Assembly: GCA_030616475.1 (NCBI GenBank)
Contig: JAUWXF010000021.1
Span: forward strand, 1-35,256
Reading direction: 5' to 3'
Length of the DNA stretch: 35,256 bases
DNA from: Desulfobacterales bacterium
GTDB taxonomy: Bacteria > Desulfobacterota > Desulfobacteria > Desulfobacterales > C00003060
Position numbers and translations under genes: made by a program. The notes below the pieces were generated by a model. That model was not told the DNA's origin, made no database searches, and saw nothing but the letters and a program-made list of their open reading frames with translations. This document shows, one piece after another, positions 1-8,249 of this stretch (position 1 is its first letter; the number at the start of each line of letters is the position of its first letter).

Positions 1-197
1 AGTTTTACTTTAGGACGACAGATGTGACCGGCGTGGTGACGCTTCCGGAGGGCACCGAGATGGTGATGCCCGGGGACAATGTAACGATACAGTGTGAGTT
101 GATCACGCCGATTGCCATGGAAAAAGAGCTCAGGTTTGCCATCCGTGAGGGTGGTCGCACGGTAGGGGCTGGCGTCATCAGCGAAATACTGGAATAA
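1..197 (+). CDS. tuf: Elongation factor Tu, C-terminal fragment
   Basis: The frame opening at position 3 encodes about 64 residues ending in GVISEILE before TAA at 195. It contains [30 protein letters not shown], the canonical end of EF-Tu domain 3, the GTPase that delivers aminoacyl-tRNA to the ribosome. The 5' part, including the G domain, lies outside the window. It is followed 51 bp later by rpsJ, the usual str-to-S10 operon junction. Confidence 0.97.
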   Translation, partial: FYFRTTDVTGVVTLPEGTEMVMPGDNVTIQCELITPIAMEKELRFAIREGGRTVGAGVISEILE

Positions 198-248
198 ATT
201 GGCGGCTATCGTTTAACGAATAACGAACTGGGTGTTGACCCTATGATT

Positions 249-557
249 ATGGACCAAAAGATACGGATTCGGATGAAAGCTTACGATCACAAGCTTTTGG
301 ATCAGGCAAGTGCAGACATAGTTGATACGGCCAGGCGAACGGGCGCCAGGGTTGTGGGTCCAATACCCCTGCCGACCGTGATTAACAAGTATTGTGTATT
401 GCGCTCACCCCACAAGGACAAGAAGTCCCGTGAGCAGTTTGAGATCCGGACTCACAAGCGTCTCCTGGACATCGTGGATCCGACGCAACAGACGGTGGAT
501 GCCCTCATGAAGCTGGATCTTTCGGCTGGAGTGGACGTTGAGATAAAGCTCGACTGA
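249..557 (+). CDS. rpsJ: 30S ribosomal protein S10
   Basis: S10 is a 30S head protein and also the NusE partner in antitermination. The product begins [19 protein letters not shown] and contains the family stretch GPIPLPT, with length 102 aa matching the usual 102-105. The ORF track starts two codons earlier (ATG at 243). I prefer ATG 249 because family members begin directly with M-x-x-(Q/K)-I-R-I, but neither start has a strong Shine-Dalgarno. It is the first gene of the S10 block, downstream of tuf. The short upstream gap carries TTTAACGAATAACGAAC, a fragment of the TAACGAATAAC word seen elsewhere in the window. Confidence 0.96.
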   Translation: MDQKIRIRMKAYDHKLLDQASADIVDTARRTGARVVGPIPLPTVINKYCVLRSPHKDKKSREQFEIRTHKRLLDIVDPTQQTVDALMKLDLSAGVDVEIKLD

Positions 558-558
558 A

Positions 559-660
559 CGCGCATAGCGCATAGGGCATAGCGCAAAGAGCATAGAGCAA
601 AGAGCAAAGAGCAAAAACTTTAGTTATTCTGAACTCCCTCTATGCGCCATGCTCTATGCG
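559..660 (+). repeat. Stutter palindrome, GCATAGCGC word (rpsJ-rplC junction)
   Basis: The left arm repeats variants of GCATAGCGCATAGGGCATAG grading into GAGCAAAGAGCAAAGAGC. The right arm CTCTATGCGCCATGCTCTA is its reverse complement, separated by an AT-rich loop around 612-632. It begins right after the rpsJ stop and ends about 20 bp before rplC. The ORF track extends rplC falsely into its right arm. Confidence 0.75.
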
Positions 661-680
661 GATATTCAGGAACAAAGAGA

Positions 681-1313
681 ATGCACAGAGGGCTATTAGG
701 TAGGAAGCTCGGTATGTCGAGCCTGTTTTCGCCGGATGGACAACAGGTGCCGGTCACAGTGCTTGAGGTGGGGCCTTGTGTCGTGACCCAGGTCAAGACG
801 CGGGCGACTGACGGATACAATGCCCTACAGGTTGGTTTCCTGGAAAAGCGGGGAAACCGAGTCAACAAGCCCCTGCAAGGGCATTTCAAGAAGAGCGGCG
901 GGCAGGCGTGTGCCTTTCTGAGAGAAATCTCAGTGGATGACCCTTCGGGGTACACCCTGGGCCAGACCCTGACCGTTGATATGTTCCAGGTTGGTGAGTG
1001 TGTCGATATAAGTGGCATCTCTAAGGGGAGAGGCTTTTCCGGTGTTGTAAAACGCTGGGGGTTCCGCGGAGGCGGGGGGAGCCATGGGTCTATGTTTCAT
1101 CGTGCACCGGGCTCTGTGGGGGCCTCTGCAACGCCTTCCAAGATCATCAAGGGGCGTAAGATGCCGGGTCATTATGGGAACCTACTGGTAACAGTGCGAA
1201 ACTTGGAGATTGTTGATATACGCCCAGAACAACACCTTATGATTGTAAAAGGGGCCGTGCCAGGGTGCAGGTCTGGACTGGTTGAGGTGCGGAAACCGAA
1301 GTTTGGGCAGTGA
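681..1313 (+). CDS. rplC: 50S ribosomal protein L3
   Basis: L3 is an early assembly protein near the peptidyl transferase centre. The N-terminus MHRGLLGRKLGMSSLF and the loop GGGGSHGSMFHRAPGSVGA are diagnostic, and 210 aa matches the family. I place the start at ATG 681, preceded by AAAGAGA. The track's earlier ATG at 642 adds 13 residues encoded by the right arm of the upstream palindrome and no other L3 has them. The order rpsJ-rplC-rplD is canonical, although about 120 bp of repeat separates it from rpsJ. Confidence 0.97.
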   Translation: MHRGLLGRKLGMSSLFSPDGQQVPVTVLEVGPCVVTQVKTRATDGYNALQVGFLEKRGNRVNKPLQGHFKKSGGQACAFLREISVDDPSGYTLGQTLTVDMFQVGECVDISGISKGRGFSGVVKRWGFRGGGGSHGSMFHRAPGSVGASATPSKIIKGRKMPGHYGNLLVTVRNLEIVDIRPEQHLMIVKGAVPGCRSGLVEVRKPKFGQ

Positions 1314-1335
1314 ATTGGTCATTAGTCATTAGGCG

Positions 1336-1643
1336 CTAAGTTCTAAGATTCGTGTTTTTTCTGGCAGAAAATAAATTCGAATATCGAAACCTGCCCGCCA
1401 TTGCCAGAGATGCTAACATGTGAGCTGCACGAAGTACGTGGCGATGGCAGGCGGGTCCGAAACAAATTCGAAATTTTCAAAATTCAAATGACCAAAACAG
1501 TGCACGACCATATCTCAAACAGCTCAAATTCCATGTTTTGAACATTCGAACATTTGTATTTGCGGCTCACGCCTTGAGAACAGTACGGATTTGTTTCGAG
1601 TTTCGAATTTCGTGCTTCGGATTTCCGGTTTATCCGGGTTAGG
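1336..1643 (+). repeat. Composite long palindrome R1, copy A, with nested inverted repeat
   Basis: One cap reads TTCTAAGATTCGTGTTTTTT then CTGGCAGAAAATAAA. It leads into CGAATATCGAAA, is interrupted by the nested 1390-1455 element, and resumes as TCCGAAACAAATTCG and CAAATGACCAAAAC. The right arm mirrors this with GAACATTTG and TTTGTTTCGAGTTTCGAAT, ending in the cap GGATTTCCGGTTTATCCGGG. Copy E at 25687 carries both caps in reverse complement, which defines the element's ends. The block GCGGCTCACGCCTTGAGAAC at about 1562 recurs in copies C and F. Confidence 0.8.
1390..1455 (-). repeat. 66-bp GC-rich inverted-repeat element, copy 1
   Basis: CCTGCCCGCCATTGCC at one end and GGCGATGGCAGGCGGG at the other form near-perfect terminal inverted repeats. 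On the minus strand it aligns with the copies at 6612, 18072 and 30369 (CCCGCCTGCC, then a variable centre containing CAGCT, then GGCAATGGCGGGCAGG). It sits inside the left arm of R1 copy A, so it was inserted into, or copied with, an existing repeat. Confidence 0.8.
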
Positions 1644-1654
1644 TTGAGATCAAC

Positions 1655-1691
1655 AACCAATGACCAATGACAAGTGACGAATGACAAATGA
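1655..1691 (+). repeat. TGACCAATGAC tail repeat before rplD
   Basis: Tandem imperfect units CCAATGACCAATGACAAGTG, then ACGAATGACAAATGAGG. The same tail follows unrelated palindromes at 13486 and 30486, and a variant follows the one at 2616. It lies just upstream of the true rplD start and creates the false upstream ATG in the ORF track. Confidence 0.65.
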
Positions 1692-1707
1692 GGCAGGAAC
1701 AAGGTTT

Positions 1708-2331
1708 ATGGCCCTTCAAGATGTTTATAACATGGATGGCGTAAAGGTTTCTGAGATAGACCTGGTAGATGAAATCTTCAATGTGCCGGTCAAACAGCAC
1801 GTCTTGCATGAGGTGGTCACCATGCAACTGGCCAGCAGGCGTGCCGGAACGGCTGCTACCAAGGGGCGTTCTCAAGTGAGTGGTTCGGGGCAAAAGCCTT
1901 ACCGCCAGAAGGGCACGGGTCGTGCCCGAGCAGGATCCCGGAGATCTCCTCTATGGCGGGGTGGAGGTGTAGTATTTGGCCCAAGGCCGCGCAGTTATGC
2001 CTATAAGATACCCAAAAAGGTTCGCAGGCAGGCCCTGAAAATGGCCCTGACAAGCAAGCTGCAAGAGAAGGCCTTGATTGTTGTGGACAAGCTCGACCTG
2101 GAAACTGTCAAGACAAAACGATTCGTGGAGGTTGTTGGAGCGTTAAGGACCAGAGAGGCATTGATTGTAACAGACCGGGAACTTGAGAACCTTGAGCTTT
2201 CCTCAAGGAATGTGCCCCATGTGAAGGTGGTGCGCTGGGAGGGTTTGAATGTCTATGACATCCTCAGGTTTAAACACCTTGTTTTGCTTGAGCCCTCCGT
2301 GAAGCAGCTTGAGGGGAGATTGCTCTCATGA
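1708..2331 (+). CDS. rplD: 50S ribosomal protein L4
   Basis: L4 lines the exit tunnel and in some bacteria autoregulates the S10 operon. The conserved [25 protein letters not shown] loop, the tunnel-reaching extension, is present at about residues 62-87. I choose ATG 1708 ([11 protein letters not shown]) with AAGG four bases upstream, giving 207 aa, close to the usual 200-210. The track start at 1681 would add nine residues read from the TGACCAATGAC tail repeat. It overlaps rplW by 4 nt (ATGA), implying coupled translation. Confidence 0.96.
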   Translation: MALQDVYNMDGVKVSEIDLVDEIFNVPVKQHVLHEVVTMQLASRRAGTAATKGRSQVSGSGQKPYRQKGTGRARAGSRRSPLWRGGGVVFGPRPRSYAYKIPKKVRRQALKMALTSKLQEKALIVVDKLDLETVKTKRFVEVVGALRTREALIVTDRELENLELSSRNVPHVKVVRWEGLNVYDILRFKHLVLLEPSVKQLEGRLLS

Positions 2332-2615
2332 ACCCGTACGAGATTATCAAGAGACCCCTTATTACTGAAAAGAGCACCATCCAAAAGGAGGCGAATAATC
2401 AGCTCACCTTTGAGGTGGACCGCAAGGCCAACAGGGTGGAGATCAGGCATGCGGTGGAAAAAATTTTCAATGTTCGGGTGGTAAGGGTTCGGACCATGCA
2501 GACGAAAGGCAAGGTCAAACGTGTGGGTCGGACCCTGGGCAAACGCCGCGACTGGAAGAAGGCTGTCGTGACCCTGGCCAGGGGTGAGAATATTGAGTTC
2601 TTTGAAGGAGTCTAA
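2328..2615 (+). CDS. rplW: 50S ribosomal protein L23
   Basis: L23 sits at the tunnel exit and docks trigger factor and SRP. The N-terminal [34 protein letters not shown] and [11 protein letters not shown] segments are the family signature, and 95 aa is typical. The start overlaps the rplD stop (ATGA). The stop TAA is immediately followed by the palindrome at 2616. Confidence 0.97.
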   Translation: MNPYEIIKRPLITEKSTIQKEANNQLTFEVDRKANRVEIRHAVEKIFNVRVVRVRTMQTKGKVKRVGRTLGKRRDWKKAVVTLARGENIEFFEGV

Positions 2616-2720
2616 TTTGGATTGTCGATTGATGATTGAAGATTGTTTTTTCGCCGCACGCGGATCAATCGACAATCGACAATCATCAATCCAAATGACT
2701 AATAACCAATAACGGGCAAC
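2616..2720 (+). repeat. Stutter palindrome, GATTGATG word (rplW-rplB junction)
   Basis: It has sharp ends: TTTGGATTGTCGATTGATG at 2616 mirrors CATCAATCCAAA ending at 2695. The loop is T-rich and then reads TCGCCGCACGCGGATC. The loop and right arm are nearly identical to those of the element at 13388. A tail TGACTAATAACCAATAACG follows to about 2720, abutting rplB. Confidence 0.8.
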
Positions 2721-2724
2721 GAAT

Positions 2725-3549
2725 ATGGCACTCAGAAAAGTAAAACCTACCTCTCCTGGACGGCGATTTCAGACATATGATACGTTTGAGAATATCACGA
2801 CGTCTCGCCCTGAAAAGAGCTTAGTACGACCTCTCAAGAAGAGCGGGGGTCGCAATGCCGGTGGCCGTATGACATGTCGCCATCGTGGTGGTGGGCACAA
2901 ACGGCGTTACCGCATCATTGATTTCAAGCGTGACAAGACTGATGTTCCGGCAAAGGTGGCATCTATAGAATACGATCCAAATCGATCGGCTCGCATCGCC
3001 CTGCTCCACTATGCAGACGGGGAAAAGCGCTATATTGTCGCTCCTCATAAGGTCTCGGTAAGCGACACAGTGATTGCCAGCCCCACAGCCGATATTAAAC
3101 CGGGCAATGTCTTGCCACTTCGCAACATACCGCCGGGGACCCAGATCCACAATATTGAGATGCAGCCGGGCAAGGGGGCCCAGATAGTGCGCAGTGCGGG
3201 GACCTATGCACAACTGATGGCCAAAGAGGGACGGTATGCTCAGGTCAAGCTTCCCTCAGGTGAGGTTCGTATGTTTCTGATTAATTGCACGGCAACAGTT
3301 GGTCAGGTGGGGAATCTGGAACATGAAAAGATTGTTCTTGGCAAGGCTGGCCGAAAACGCTGGCTTGGCCGTCGGCCAAGGGTACGAGGTGTTGCCATGA
3401 ATCCTGTAGACCATCCAATGGGTGGTGGCGAGGGAAAGTCATCTGGAGGACGGCATCCCTGTTCTCCTTGGGGTGTTCTTGCCAAAGGGTATAGAACACG
3501 AAAGAAGAAAAAGGTTAGCGATCGGTACATCGTGAAGCGTAGAAAATAG
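2725..3549 (+). CDS. rplB: 50S ribosomal protein L2
   Basis: L2 binds 23S rRNA and is needed for subunit association and peptidyl transfer. The product is 274 aa, the normal length, with KPTSPGRRF at the N-terminus, [19 protein letters not shown], and the conserved C-terminal [20 protein letters not shown] that carries the functional histidine region. ATG 2725 follows the tail repeat with only a poor ribosome-binding site. It is followed 16 bp later by rpsS in the canonical S10 order. Confidence 0.97.
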   Translation: MALRKVKPTSPGRRFQTYDTFENITTSRPEKSLVRPLKKSGGRNAGGRMTCRHRGGGHKRRYRIIDFKRDKTDVPAKVASIEYDPNRSARIALLHYADGEKRYIVAPHKVSVSDTVIASPTADIKPGNVLPLRNIPPGTQIHNIEMQPGKGAQIVRSAGTYAQLMAKEGRYAQVKLPSGEVRMFLINCTATVGQVGNLEHEKIVLGKAGRKRWLGRRPRVRGVAMNPVDHPMGGGEGKSSGGRHPCSPWGVLAKGYRTRKKKKVSDRYIVKRRK

Positions 3550-3565
3550 TGTAGAAGGTGAGGGT

Positions 3566-3856
3566 ATGGCGCGTTCGTTAAAAAAAGGTCCTTACATAGA
3601 GCCAAAATTGCTCAAAAAGGCGCTTGCGGCTCAGGAGAGCATGAGCCGCAAGGTCATTAAGACCTGGTCGAGGCGTTCCACCGTTGTCCCTGATCTGGTT
3701 GGTTTGACACTGGCCGTGCACAATGGGAAAAAGTTCGTTCCGGTGTTTATATCAGAAGATATGGTAGGCCACAAATTAGGGGAGTTTGCACCGACAAGGA
3801 CCTTCTACGGACACTCTGGTGATAAGAAGACCCGTTTGAAAGGGAAGAAGAAGTAA
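3566..3856 (+). CDS. rpsS: 30S ribosomal protein S19
   Basis: S19 forms the head of the small subunit with S13. [16 protein letters not shown] and the C-terminal [19 protein letters not shown] are diagnostic, and 96 aa fits the family. ATG 3566 is preceded by GAAGGTGAGGGT, a good Shine-Dalgarno. rplV follows after 2 bp. Confidence 0.97.
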   Translation: MARSLKKGPYIEPKLLKKALAAQESMSRKVIKTWSRRSTVVPDLVGLTLAVHNGKKFVPVFISEDMVGHKLGEFAPTRTFYGHSGDKKTRLKGKKK

Positions 3857-3858
3857 AA

Positions 3859-4191
3859 ATGGAAGTCAAGGCAGTAGCAAGATATGTGCGGATTTCTCCT
3901 ACAAAGGTTCGAAAAGTGGCAAAGGCAGTGAAGGGCAAGCCGGTAGAGGATGGTCTGAGTGTCTTGGGTTTTATGCCACAGCGTTCGGCTAAGCTGTTGG
4001 GGAAGATCATACGTTCGGCAGTGGCTAATGCTGACCAGAAGCCTGATATTGAGGTGGATAACCTGTCCATTGCAAATATTGTCGTCAATCAGGGGCCTAG
4101 CTTGAAGCGTTTTCGGCCAAGGGCCATGGGACGGGCAACCAGGATCCTCAAGCGTACCAGTCATATCACGGTCGTTTTGGCTGAAGAGTGA
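3859..4191 (+). CDS. rplV: 50S ribosomal protein L22
   Basis: L22 contributes the beta-hairpin to the exit tunnel. AVARYVRISPTKVRKVAKAVKGK at the N-terminus and the conserved end GPSLKRFRPRAMGRATRILKRTSHITVVL identify it, with 110 aa as expected. The start lies 2 bp after rpsS and the AAGAAGAAG end of rpsS probably supplies the ribosome-binding site. A 211-bp repeat-bearing gap follows instead of the usual near-overlap with rpsC. Confidence 0.97.
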   Translation: MEVKAVARYVRISPTKVRKVAKAVKGKPVEDGLSVLGFMPQRSAKLLGKIIRSAVANADQKPDIEVDNLSIANIVVNQGPSLKRFRPRAMGRATRILKRTSHITVVLAEE

Positions 4192-4261
4192 TACAACATG
4201 TCGGAAATTGTACAACTTGCTGAACTTATAGCACTTTATTAGCTTGCCTGTAATCTCGAGA

Positions 4262-4389
4262 AAGGAATGATGGAATGATGGAATATTGGAATGATGTAAA
4301 AGATAAAAAGACCAAAATCCTCTTAAACCCATTATTCCACCATTCCATCGTTCCATTATTCCAGGCTGTGAGCGGAGCGAACTAAGTTC
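4262..4389 (+). repeat. Stutter palindrome, GGAATGATG word (rplV-rpsC junction)
   Basis: Left arm 4264-4296 repeats GGAATGATGGAATGATGG. Right arm 4330-4363 is the mirrored CATTATTCCACCATTCCATC plus further units. The tail GAGCGGAGCGAACTAAGTTC resembles the tail of the element at 9371. It ends at the rpsC ribosome-binding site. The 70 bp before it (4192-4261) hold nothing I recognise. Confidence 0.8.
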
Positions 4390-4402
4390 AAAGGAGGTCA
4401 AT

Positions 4403-5050
4403 TTGGGACAGAAGGTAAATCCGATTGGGTTCAGGTTGGGGATTACCAGGTCGTGGAATTCTCGATGGTTTGCCCGCAAGGATTATGCTATGTTTATCAT
4501 AGATGACCATAAGATCCGTGAGTTTCTGAAGAAAAAGCTCTATCATGCTGGCATATCGAATATAGAGATTGAAAGATGGGCCAACCGCATTAGATTGCGC
4601 ATATATGCTGCCCGTCCAGGTATTGTGATTGGGAAAAAGGGAGTGGAGATTGAGCAGCTCAAGAAGGAGTTAGAAAAGTTGGTCTCGCAGGAACTGGTGA
4701 TTGATATCCAAGAGGTGAGAAGGCCTGAGGTGGACGCTCAATTGGTGGCCGAGAACGTGGCCATGCAAATTGAAAGGCGGATTGCCTTTCGCCGGGCCAT
4801 GAAAAGGAGTTTGGCGTCAGCGATGAGGTTTGGTGCCAAGGGGATCAAGATATCCTCTTCGGGTCGTTTGGGAGGGGCAGAAATGGCCAGGACCGAATGG
4901 TACAAGGAAGGGAGAATACCGCTTCACACATTAAGGGCGGATATTGATTACGGGGTTGCTCAGGCCCGCTGCACTTACGGGATCATCGGGATAAAGGTGT
5001 GGATATTTAATGGTGAGATTCTTGAGAAAGACAAAGCGGAAGCAATTTAG
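4403..5050 (+). CDS. rpsC: 30S ribosomal protein S3
   Basis: S3 is a head protein at the mRNA entry channel. It begins [13 protein letters not shown] from TTG 4403, with the perfect AAAGGAGG directly upstream deciding this start. A KH domain with [16 protein letters not shown] spans about residues 70-88, and the C-terminal domain carries [21 protein letters not shown] and [28 protein letters not shown]. At 215 aa it is of normal length. Its stop lies inside a cap sequence of the following repeat. Confidence 0.97.
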   Translation: MGQKVNPIGFRLGITRSWNSRWFARKDYAMFIIDDHKIREFLKKKLYHAGISNIEIERWANRIRLRIYAARPGIVIGKKGVEIEQLKKELEKLVSQELVIDIQEVRRPEVDAQLVAENVAMQIERRIAFRRAMKRSLASAMRFGAKGIKISSSGRLGGAEMARTEWYKEGRIPLHTLRADIDYGVAQARCTYGIIGIKVWIFNGEILEKDKAEAI

Positions 5051-5146
5051 CTGCGCTTCGCTACGCAATTGGTCGAGTGGTCGAGTAGTTGAGTGGTTCA
5101 AGGACCTTACAACTTGACAACTCGACTATTTAACTACTCGACTAAA
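5047..5146 (+). repeat. Stutter palindrome, GGTCGAGT word, with shared cap (rpsC-rplP junction)
   Basis: The cap TTAGCTGCGCTTCGCTACGC then AATTGG precedes the left arm GGTCGAGTGGTCGAGTAGTT. The right arm CAACTCGACTATTTAACTAC then TCGACTAAAG mirrors it. The cap matches, with few differences, the reverse complement of the tail of the 9371 element, whose word is different. The remaining 55 bp to rplP show no feature. Confidence 0.75.
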
Positions 5147-5201
5147 GTCGCAGGAATTTCAGCAAGCTGTAGAAATTCCAAGATGTTAGGGGAATCCTGT
5201 C

Positions 5202-5618
5202 ATGCTAAGTCCCAAGAAGGTCAAATATCGGAAACAACAGAAGGGCAGGATGAAAGGAAAGGCATATCGGGGATCGACTTTGAGCTTTGGTGCGTTTGGA
5301 CTTCAGGCGATCGAGTGCGGGCGTATGACGGCACAACAGATTGAAGCGGCTCGTGTTGCCATGACGCGTCACGTGAAGCGGGGTGCAAAGATTTGGATCC
5401 GGGTTTTTCCTGATAAGCCGATTACAAAGAAGCCTGCTGAAACGAGGATGGGGAAGGGGAAAGGTTCGCCGGAAGGTTGGGTTGCCGTGGTCAGGCCTGG
5501 CAAGATGCTTTATGAGATGGAAGGAGTCTCCGCGGATTTGGCAACAGAAGCCTTGCGATTGGCTTCACATAAACTACCGTTCAGGACACGCTTGGTGACA
5601 CGAGGTGAGCGCTCATGA
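5202..5618 (+). CDS. rplP: 50S ribosomal protein L16
   Basis: L16 is needed for A-site tRNA accommodation. [24 protein letters not shown] and the [26 protein letters not shown] loop, including the conserved arginine-containing segment before it, identify it, at 138 aa. ATG 5202 has AGGGGA about 10 bases upstream. It ends with an ATGA overlap with rpmC. Confidence 0.97.
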   Translation: MLSPKKVKYRKQQKGRMKGKAYRGSTLSFGAFGLQAIECGRMTAQQIEAARVAMTRHVKRGAKIWIRVFPDKPITKKPAETRMGKGKGSPEGWVAVVRPGKMLYEMEGVSADLATEALRLASHKLPFRTRLVTRGERS

Positions 5619-5809
5619 AAGCAAGCGTATTGAGGGAGCTAAGTTTAGAGGAGTTGGGGCACAAATTGGCAGATTTGACTCAAGAACTCTTCAATCTAAG
5701 ATTTCAGCACGCCACGGACCAGTTGGAAAATCCAATGAGGTTGCGGCAAACCAAGCAGGACATTGCCCGCATTAAGACCGTCCTGAGGGAACAGCAAATT
5801 GACGATTGA
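5615..5809 (+). CDS. rpmC: 50S ribosomal protein L29
   Basis: L29 sits at the tunnel exit beside L23. Residues [49 protein letters not shown] form the two-helix hairpin, and the protein is 64 aa. The start overlaps the rplP stop. The last codons (Ile-Asp-Asp-stop) are read from the first copies of the GATTGATG word, so the following repeat supplies the C-terminus and stop codon. Confidence 0.95.
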   Translation: MKASVLRELSLEELGHKLADLTQELFNLRFQHATDQLENPMRLRQTKQDIARIKTVLREQQIDD

Positions 5810-5867
5810 TGATTGTGGATTGTCGATTGTTTTTCAATCGTCAATCATCAATCGTCAATAGACAATC
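5798..5867 (+). repeat. Stutter palindrome, GATTGATG word, overlapping the rpmC stop
   Basis: ATTGACGATTGATGATTG (5798-5815) is the exact reverse complement of CAATCATCAATCGTCAAT (5842-5859), with further pairing inward and a TTTTT loop. It is the most perfect hairpin of this family in the window. It starts inside rpmC and ends 13 bp before rpsQ. Confidence 0.85.
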
Positions 5868-5880
5868 TATAGGATAAGAC

Positions 5881-6138
5881 ATGAAAGATAGGGGATTGAG
5901 AAAAAGGCAGATTGGCACGGTTGTTAGCAGTAAGATGGACAAGACAGTTGTGGTGTCCATGGAGAGGATAGTAGAACATCCTGTGTACAGGAAGTACGTG
6001 AGGCGACGTGGCAAGTGCGTGGCCCATGATGCCCAAAACATGTGCGGGATAGGCGACAGGGTGATGATTGTAGAAACCAGGCCTCTGAGCAAGACCAAGT
6101 GCTGGCGGGTGAGTGAGATTTTGGAGAAGGCTGTTTGA
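5881..6138 (+). CDS. rpsQ: 30S ribosomal protein S17
   Basis: S17 is a primary 16S-binding protein. KRQIGTVVSSKMDKTVVVSMERIVEHPVYRKYVRR and the end GDRVMIVETRPLSKTKCWRVSEIL are the family hallmarks, at 85 aa. ATG 5881 follows AGGATAAGAC at a suitable distance. rplN follows after 15 bp. Confidence 0.97.
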   Translation: MKDRGLRKRQIGTVVSSKMDKTVVVSMERIVEHPVYRKYVRRRGKCVAHDAQNMCGIGDRVMIVETRPLSKTKCWRVSEILEKAV

Positions 6139-6153
6139 GAGGGTACCAGAGCA

Positions 6154-6522
6154 ATGATACAGGCGGAAACCAAGCTACAAGTGGCCGACAACTCGGGAGC
6201 CAAAAAGTTGTATTGTATCCGGGTGCTCGGCGGGTCCCGCAGGCGGTATGCAAGGATCGGAGATATTATTATCGTCTCGGTAAAGGAGGCCATACCAAAC
6301 GCCAAAGTCAAGAAGGGAGATGTCATGCGGGCGGTCGTGGTCCGGACAAAGAAGGAATTACGCAGGCCTGATGGTTCCTACATAAGATTTGACGACAATT
6401 CCGCGGTACTGATCAATCAGCAGGGAGAGCCGATTGGCACTCGTATTTTTGGTCCTGTGGCCAGAGAACTCCGGGCAAAGAAGTTTGTGAAGATCATGTC
6501 GTTGGCTCCGGAGGTATTGTAA
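6154..6522 (+). CDS. rplN: 50S ribosomal protein L14
   Basis: L14 contacts the small subunit at bridge B8. [28 protein letters not shown], the [15 protein letters not shown] strand and the end [24 protein letters not shown] are canonical, with 122 aa exactly typical. GAGAGGGT lies upstream of ATG 6154. A 343-bp repeat-filled gap follows, where most bacteria have rplX within a few bases. Confidence 0.97.
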   Translation: MIQAETKLQVADNSGAKKLYCIRVLGGSRRRYARIGDIIIVSVKEAIPNAKVKKGDVMRAVVVRTKKELRRPDGSYIRFDDNSAVLINQQGEPIGTRIFGPVARELRAKKFVKIMSLAPEVL

Positions 6523-6530
6523 TCTAATGC

Positions 6531-6832
6531 AGGGGGCATTTCCGGATTCTTGTCGGTCCCAGTCATGTCCTGTTTATTGGAGAAATGAGGAAAAAACTCG
6601 AAACTCGAATACCCGCCTGCCAACGCCTGAGACAGCATTCAGCTTATGTGCCGGCATCTCTGGCAATGGCGGGCAGGTCGAAATTCGAAACAATGACCAA
6701 ATTTTCAAAATTCAAATTACCGAAACAAAAAACCCGGAAGCAAATGAGAAGCTATAATAGTTTTGAACATTTGAATTTCGAATTTGTTTCGAATTTCGAA
6801 TTTCGTGCTTCGGATTTATTCAGAACGAGGTA
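6531..6832 (+). repeat. Composite long palindrome R1, copy B
   Basis: The leader GGGGGCATTTCCGGATTCTTG, with GGAGAAATGAGGAAAA further on, is shared with copy C beyond rplX. ACTCGAAACTCGAATA follows, then a nested 66-bp element, TCGAAATTCGAAACAATGACC, and the mirrored arm TTTTGAACATTTGAATTTCG with TTGTTTCGAATTTCG. The terminal segment GTGCTTCGGATTTATTCAGAA resembles that of copy C. Confidence 0.75.
6612..6677 (+). repeat. 66-bp GC-rich inverted-repeat element, copy 2
   Basis: CCCGCCTGCCAACGCC opens and GGCAATGGCGGGCAGG closes the element. The interior CAGCTTATGTGCCGGCATCTC aligns with the reverse complement of copy 1. It is nested in the left arm of R1 copy B, between CGAATA and TCGAAATTCG. 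Confidence 0.8.
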
Positions 6833-6865
6833 AGAAGTTGGGAGTGCACCTGTGAGAGGGGCGTT

Positions 6866-7195
6866 ATGTCAACTGTGAAGTGCCGCATCAAGAAGGACGA
6901 CAAAGTCAGAGTTATTGCGGGCAAGGAAAAGGGTAAGATGGGCAAGGTCCTGAGAGTTTTTGGGGACAAGGACCGGGTTATCATTGAAAATGTGAATTTT
7001 GTCAAACGTCACACCAAGCCCGGGGGTCAAACGCGACAGGGGGGTATTATAGAAAAGGAGGCTCCGATCCATTGGTCCAACGTGATGTTGATGTGTAACA
7101 AATGCATAAATCATGTGCGCATCAAGATGCAGCGCCTTGAGGACGGCAGAATGGTAAGGGTGTGCAAAAAGTGCGGGGAAATTATTGATACATAG
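6866..7195 (+). CDS. rplX: 50S ribosomal protein L24, zinc-ribbon form
   Basis: L24 is an assembly initiator. A KOW segment KKDDKVRVIAGKEKGKMGKVLRV lies near the N-terminus, followed by VKRHTKPGGQTRQGGIIEKEAPIHWSNVML. The C-terminal half carries CNKC (77-80) and CKKC (100-103), a four-cysteine zinc ribbon found in a subset of bacterial L24. It is 109 aa. ATG 6866 has GAGAGGGG upstream. Homologous R1 repeats flank the gene on both sides. Confidence 0.95.
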   Translation: MSTVKCRIKKDDKVRVIAGKEKGKMGKVLRVFGDKDRVIIENVNFVKRHTKPGGQTRQGGIIEKEAPIHWSNVMLMCNKCINHVRIKMQRLEDGRMVRVCKKCGEIIDT

Positions 7196-7204
7196 TATAT
7201 GACA

Positions 7205-7490
7205 AGGTGGGGAGCATTTCCGGTTTCTTGCCGACTTCAGCTATGATGTGTTGCTTGGATGGAGAAATGGGAAAATCCGAAATTCGAAATCCGAAGCACG
7301 AAACGAATACAAATGACCAAAGCACAAAATCCTAAACAATATGATTCAAAAAAATCGAACCTTTGCATTTGCAAGAAAGACGATACTGCGTAAAAGTGAA
7401 TAAGGTTTTGAACATTTGATATTTGGATTTGGAATTTGTTTCGGATTTGCGGCTCACGCCTTGAAAACAGTACGGATTTATTCAGAAGGG
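7205..7490 (+). repeat. Composite long palindrome R1, copy C (rplX-rplE junction)
   Basis: The leader GGGGAGCATTTCCGGTTTCTTG, with GGAGAAATGGGAAAA further on, matches copy B. The left arm is TCCGAAATTCGAAATCCGAA then GCACGAAACG, and the right arm is TTTTGAACATTTGATATTTG with GAATTTGTTTCGGATT. The 3' cap GCGGCTCACGCCTTGAAAAC then AGTACGGATTTATTCAGAA ends at the rplE ribosome-binding site. It has no nested GC-rich element. Confidence 0.75.
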
Positions 7491-7495
7491 TAGCT

Positions 7496-8035
7496 ATGTC
7501 GCATTTAAAGACACTGTACAGCAATGAGATAACCTTGAAACTGATGGATCGGTTTGGGTATAAGAATGTCATGCAGGTCCCGAAACTAACCAAAATTGTG
7601 TTGAACATGGGGCTGGGTGAGGCAATCCAGAACATCAAGGTCCTCGATTCAGCGGTCCAAGAACTAAGCTTGATTTCTGGCCAAAAACCTATTGTCACCC
7701 GTGCCAGGAAGTCGATTGCCGCTTTCAAACTCCGGGCAGGTATGCCCATAGGGTGTAAGGTGACACTTCGAGGGGTGCGGATGTATGACTTCTTTACCAG
7801 GTTGGTTAACATAGCCCTGCCGAGGGTGCGAGACTTTCGAGGGATTTCCCCGAAGGGCTTTGATGGCAGGGGTAACTATTCCTTAGGGATCAAGGAGCAT
7901 ATCATATTCCCGGAAATAGAATACGACAAGATTGACAAGATCAAAGGGCTAAATGTTACCATTGTGACCAGTGCCCGAACTGATGAGGGAGGCAAGACAC
8001 TGCTTGAATTGATTGGAATGCCTTTCAGGAACTGA
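7496..8035 (+). CDS. rplE: 50S ribosomal protein L5
   Basis: L5 binds 5S rRNA and contacts P-site t[48 protein letters not shown] and the end [39 protein letters not shown] are conserved, and the 179 aa length matches E. coli. I choose ATG 7496 after GAAGGGTAGCT. The track ORF starting at 7436 adds 20 residues read through the 3' cap of the upstream R1 repeat. Confidence 0.96.
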   Translation: MSHLKTLYSNEITLKLMDRFGYKNVMQVPKLTKIVLNMGLGEAIQNIKVLDSAVQELSLISGQKPIVTRARKSIAAFKLRAGMPIGCKVTLRGVRMYDFFTRLVNIALPRVRDFRGISPKGFDGRGNYSLGIKEHIIFPEIEYDKIDKIKGLNVTIVTSARTDEGGKTLLELIGMPFRN

Positions 8036-8049
8036 GAAAGGGGGCATGC

Positions 8050-8235
8050 TTGGCAAAGAAGTCTTTAATAGTGAAGGCAAAACGTAAGCCTCGGTTTAGA
8101 ACGCGGGCATATTCGAGGTGTCCTATTTGTGGCCGACCGAGGGCGTTTTTGAGAAAATTTGGCATCTGCCGAATATGTTTTAGAACTCTGGCCCTGAGGG
8201 GAGAGCTGCCCGGGGTAGTCAAATCGAGTTGGTAG
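8050..8235 (+). CDS. rpsN: 30S ribosomal protein S14, zinc-binding short form
   Basis: S14 is a head protein. The 61-aa protein [24 protein letters not shown] has CPIC (24-27) and CRIC (40-43), the zinc-binding type rather than the 100-aa C-minus form. The start is TTG 8050 with GAAAGGGGGC upstream. An in-phase ATG is not available, and family members begin with M-A-K-K-S. It lies between rplE and rpsH as usual. Confidence 0.96.
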   Translation: MAKKSLIVKAKRKPRFRTRAYSRCPICGRPRAFLRKFGICRICFRTLALRGELPGVVKSSW

Positions 8236-8249
8236 GGAGGAGACACATA

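Noticed and set aside
642-680. Longer N-terminus for L3 in the ORF track
   Set aside because: The extra 13 residues are read from the GCATAGCGC palindrome, and the family N-terminus begins at ATG 681.
1336-1643. Possible CRISPR array or phage attachment site because of repeated short words
   Set aside because: The units are not separated by unique spacers of constant length, they drift in sequence, and they reappear reverse-complemented as palindrome arms. There are no cas genes or integrase.
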